Assembly: GCF_002215215.1 (NCBI RefSeq)
Contig: NZ_CP018632.1
Location: 3,716,501 to 3,780,500, forward strand
Source of the DNA: Granulosicoccus antarcticus IMCC3135
GTDB lineage: Bacteria; Pseudomonadota; Gammaproteobacteria; Granulosicoccales; Granulosicoccaceae
Length of the DNA: 64,000 nt
Direction of reading: 5' to 3'
Part shown: positions 63,258 through 64,000 of the stretch, one piece after another
Numbering within the stretch: position 1 is the first letter of the stretch
How the letters are laid out: each line of letters begins with the position of its first letter
The notes under the pieces: generated by a model
The model's database searches: none
Told to the model about the DNA's origin: nothing
The model's input: only the letters and a program-made list of their open reading frames with translations
Program-made: the position numbers and the translations under genes

Positions 63258-63683
63258 TCAGACGATAGGGGGGCGGAACAGCGGGGTAGCCAAGGGCGGA
63301 ACAAAGCCGTTGTTATCAACATCAGAGGTAATGTTGGCGCCGCTCGATAGATCACGATAAAAAAGACTTTCAAGCACGGCAACCTGAGGCGCAGGACAAC
63401 TTGAGGTGCATGACAGTGAGCACGCCTCAGAGTCATTACAACCGACTTCAGGACAACAGTCACTGGATTTCTGATCGTGAACCTCGGCACCGACCGCCAG
63501 GAGCGGTGAATCGACATTGCTGATGTCTGCAACTGGTAAAGAGAACGGACTCACCGGTGATTGCAACAACAGAGAACTGGCAACGATCCAGAAGCCCAAC
63601 AATGCCACACACAGGCGTACGGCATTCGTCCGGATACCCGAAGGTTCCGGCGAGCGGTACGACTGAGGAGGGTTCATTGTCAT
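63258..63683 (-). CDS. Cysteine-rich exported protein, copy 2
   Basis: A 141-residue paralogue of the 58709 gene with the same hydrophobic N-terminal segment and a cysteine cluster SSDCCPEVGCNDSEACSLSC then TSSCPAPQVAVLE. All seven cysteines and the CPAPQVAVLES block are conserved between copies, while the spacers differ, which suggests selection for metal or disulfide chemistry. It directly precedes the intact multicopper oxidase. The family is unknown. Confidence 0.75.
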   Translation of the reverse strand: MTMNPPQSYRSPEPSGIRTNAVRLCVALLGFWIVASSLLLQSPVSPFSLPVADISNVDSPLLAVGAEVHDQKSSDCCPEVGCNDSEACSLSCTSSCPAPQVAVLESLFYRDLSSGANITSDVDNNGFVPPLATPLFRPPIV

Positions 63684-63751
63684 GCGTTGAATCTGTAAGT
63701 TTCCAGTAAGCCGCCACGCATCACCAAGTCTTTTGACGAGGCGTGTCAGTA

Positions 63752-63809
63752 GTCATGTCGGTTATGTGACCAGCTGAATATCGGTAAAGTTCCCGATTAT
63801 TTGATCATA
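63752..63809 (-). promoter_or_regulatory. Conserved upstream region of Cys-rich gene copy 2
   Basis: TATGAT (63809-63804, minus strand), AAAGTTCCCGA (63786-63796) and the weaker dyad GGTTATGTGACC repeat the elements seen at 59209-59259. The remaining 63684-63905 sequence shows nothing else. Confidence 0.5.
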
Positions 63810-63905
63810 CGCTTTTTTCCAATAGATCAAGTCAGCGAAGACTGAATATGCAGTATTCACAAAAAGGATAGTGTCACCGAACCTGTCAACGCCCCCGATA
63901 GAGAT

Positions 63906-64000
63906 CTACGCCAACGCCTGTCCCAGCCGAGCACGGGTCAGTGGTTTGCTCAGATATAGTCGTCGAAGCCGGCCGCCTTTAATCGCTTACGTGAAATTAA
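63906..64000 (-). pseudogene. Receiver-domain C-terminal fragment, frameshifted
   Basis: At the right edge the minus strand reads RKRLKAAGFDDY in one frame and YLSKPLTRARLGQALA in another, the end of a CheY-like receiver as in hybrid kinases (SKP holds the conserved lysine). An extra AT after GACTAT causes the shift. The bulk of the gene lies beyond the window. Confidence 0.65.

Noticed and set aside
1-64000. CRISPR array, tRNA/rRNA genes, prophage or restriction/defence cluster
   Set aside because: No regularly spaced repeats, cloverleaf-like segments, phage structural genes or defence families were seen on reading through.

Overview
The window looks like about 64 kb of chromosome from a metabolically versatile, probably marine Gram-negative bacterium, most likely a gammaproteobacterium with a large genome. 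The placement is inferred from gene content: outer-membrane and periplasmic systems, an hpa aromatic pathway, tripartite tricarboxylate (TTT) transport, Cus/Cue-type copper resistance, and a Fur-box-like site in front of an imelysin cluster. I cannot name the species. I saw no rRNA, tRNA, CRISPR array or intact insertion sequence.

Layout. 1-3.5 kb: a partial large hypothetical gene, two GFA/CENP-V-type zinc proteins and a DUF3010 gene. 3.6-6 kb: an SDR oxidoreductase divergent from a LysR regulator, then a serine-dehydratase remnant. 6-8.3 kb: the kbl-tdh threonine catabolic pair. 8.6-15.8 kb: one long minus-strand unit with a TTT transporter (tctC-tctB-tctA), a TetR regulator and three catabolic enzymes (Gfo/Idh/MocA dehydrogenase, DUF993 protein, xylose-isomerase-like protein). 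It is headed by a near-consensus promoter overlapped by a TetR-like operator. 15.9-18.2 kb: a three-gene secreted-protein unit (YHYH, PEBP, unknown). 18.5-25 kb: mixed small genes with several broken ones (YfaZ, a phosphoesterase, a deacetylase fragment fused to a permease fragment), an agmatinase-family hydrolase and a DUF421 protein. 25-34.4 kb: an ADP-ribosylglycohydrolase/MFS pair, a solute-binding protein with a hybrid histidine kinase, a chemoreceptor and a broken second chemoreceptor. 34.4-38.9 kb: a probable iron-regulated unit (delta-60-repeat lipoprotein, imelysin, HTTM protein). 39.5-45.4 kb: hpaR divergent from hpaFEDGHI for homoprotocatechuate meta-cleavage. 45.8-48.7 kb: a lipoprotein hydrolase, a broken TPR gene and a PhnD-like protein. 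48.8-63.7 kb: a copper-resistance island on the minus strand (Met-rich lipoprotein, CopA ATPase, CusCBA efflux, Cys-rich exported proteins, truncated CcdA, small membrane proteins, DUF411 protein, multicopper oxidase).

The copper island was built by duplication and then eroded. A 360-bp scar between copA and cusA is a collapsed, colinear copy of 59508-60945. The multicopper-oxidase/Cys-rich-protein pair also exists twice, once intact and once with the oxidase cut to its Tat signal. Two copies of a MerR/CueR-type promoter (19-bp spacer with central dyad) lie in the duplicated blocks. Across the window at least a dozen pseudogenes or gene fragments point to active genome decay and rearrangement.
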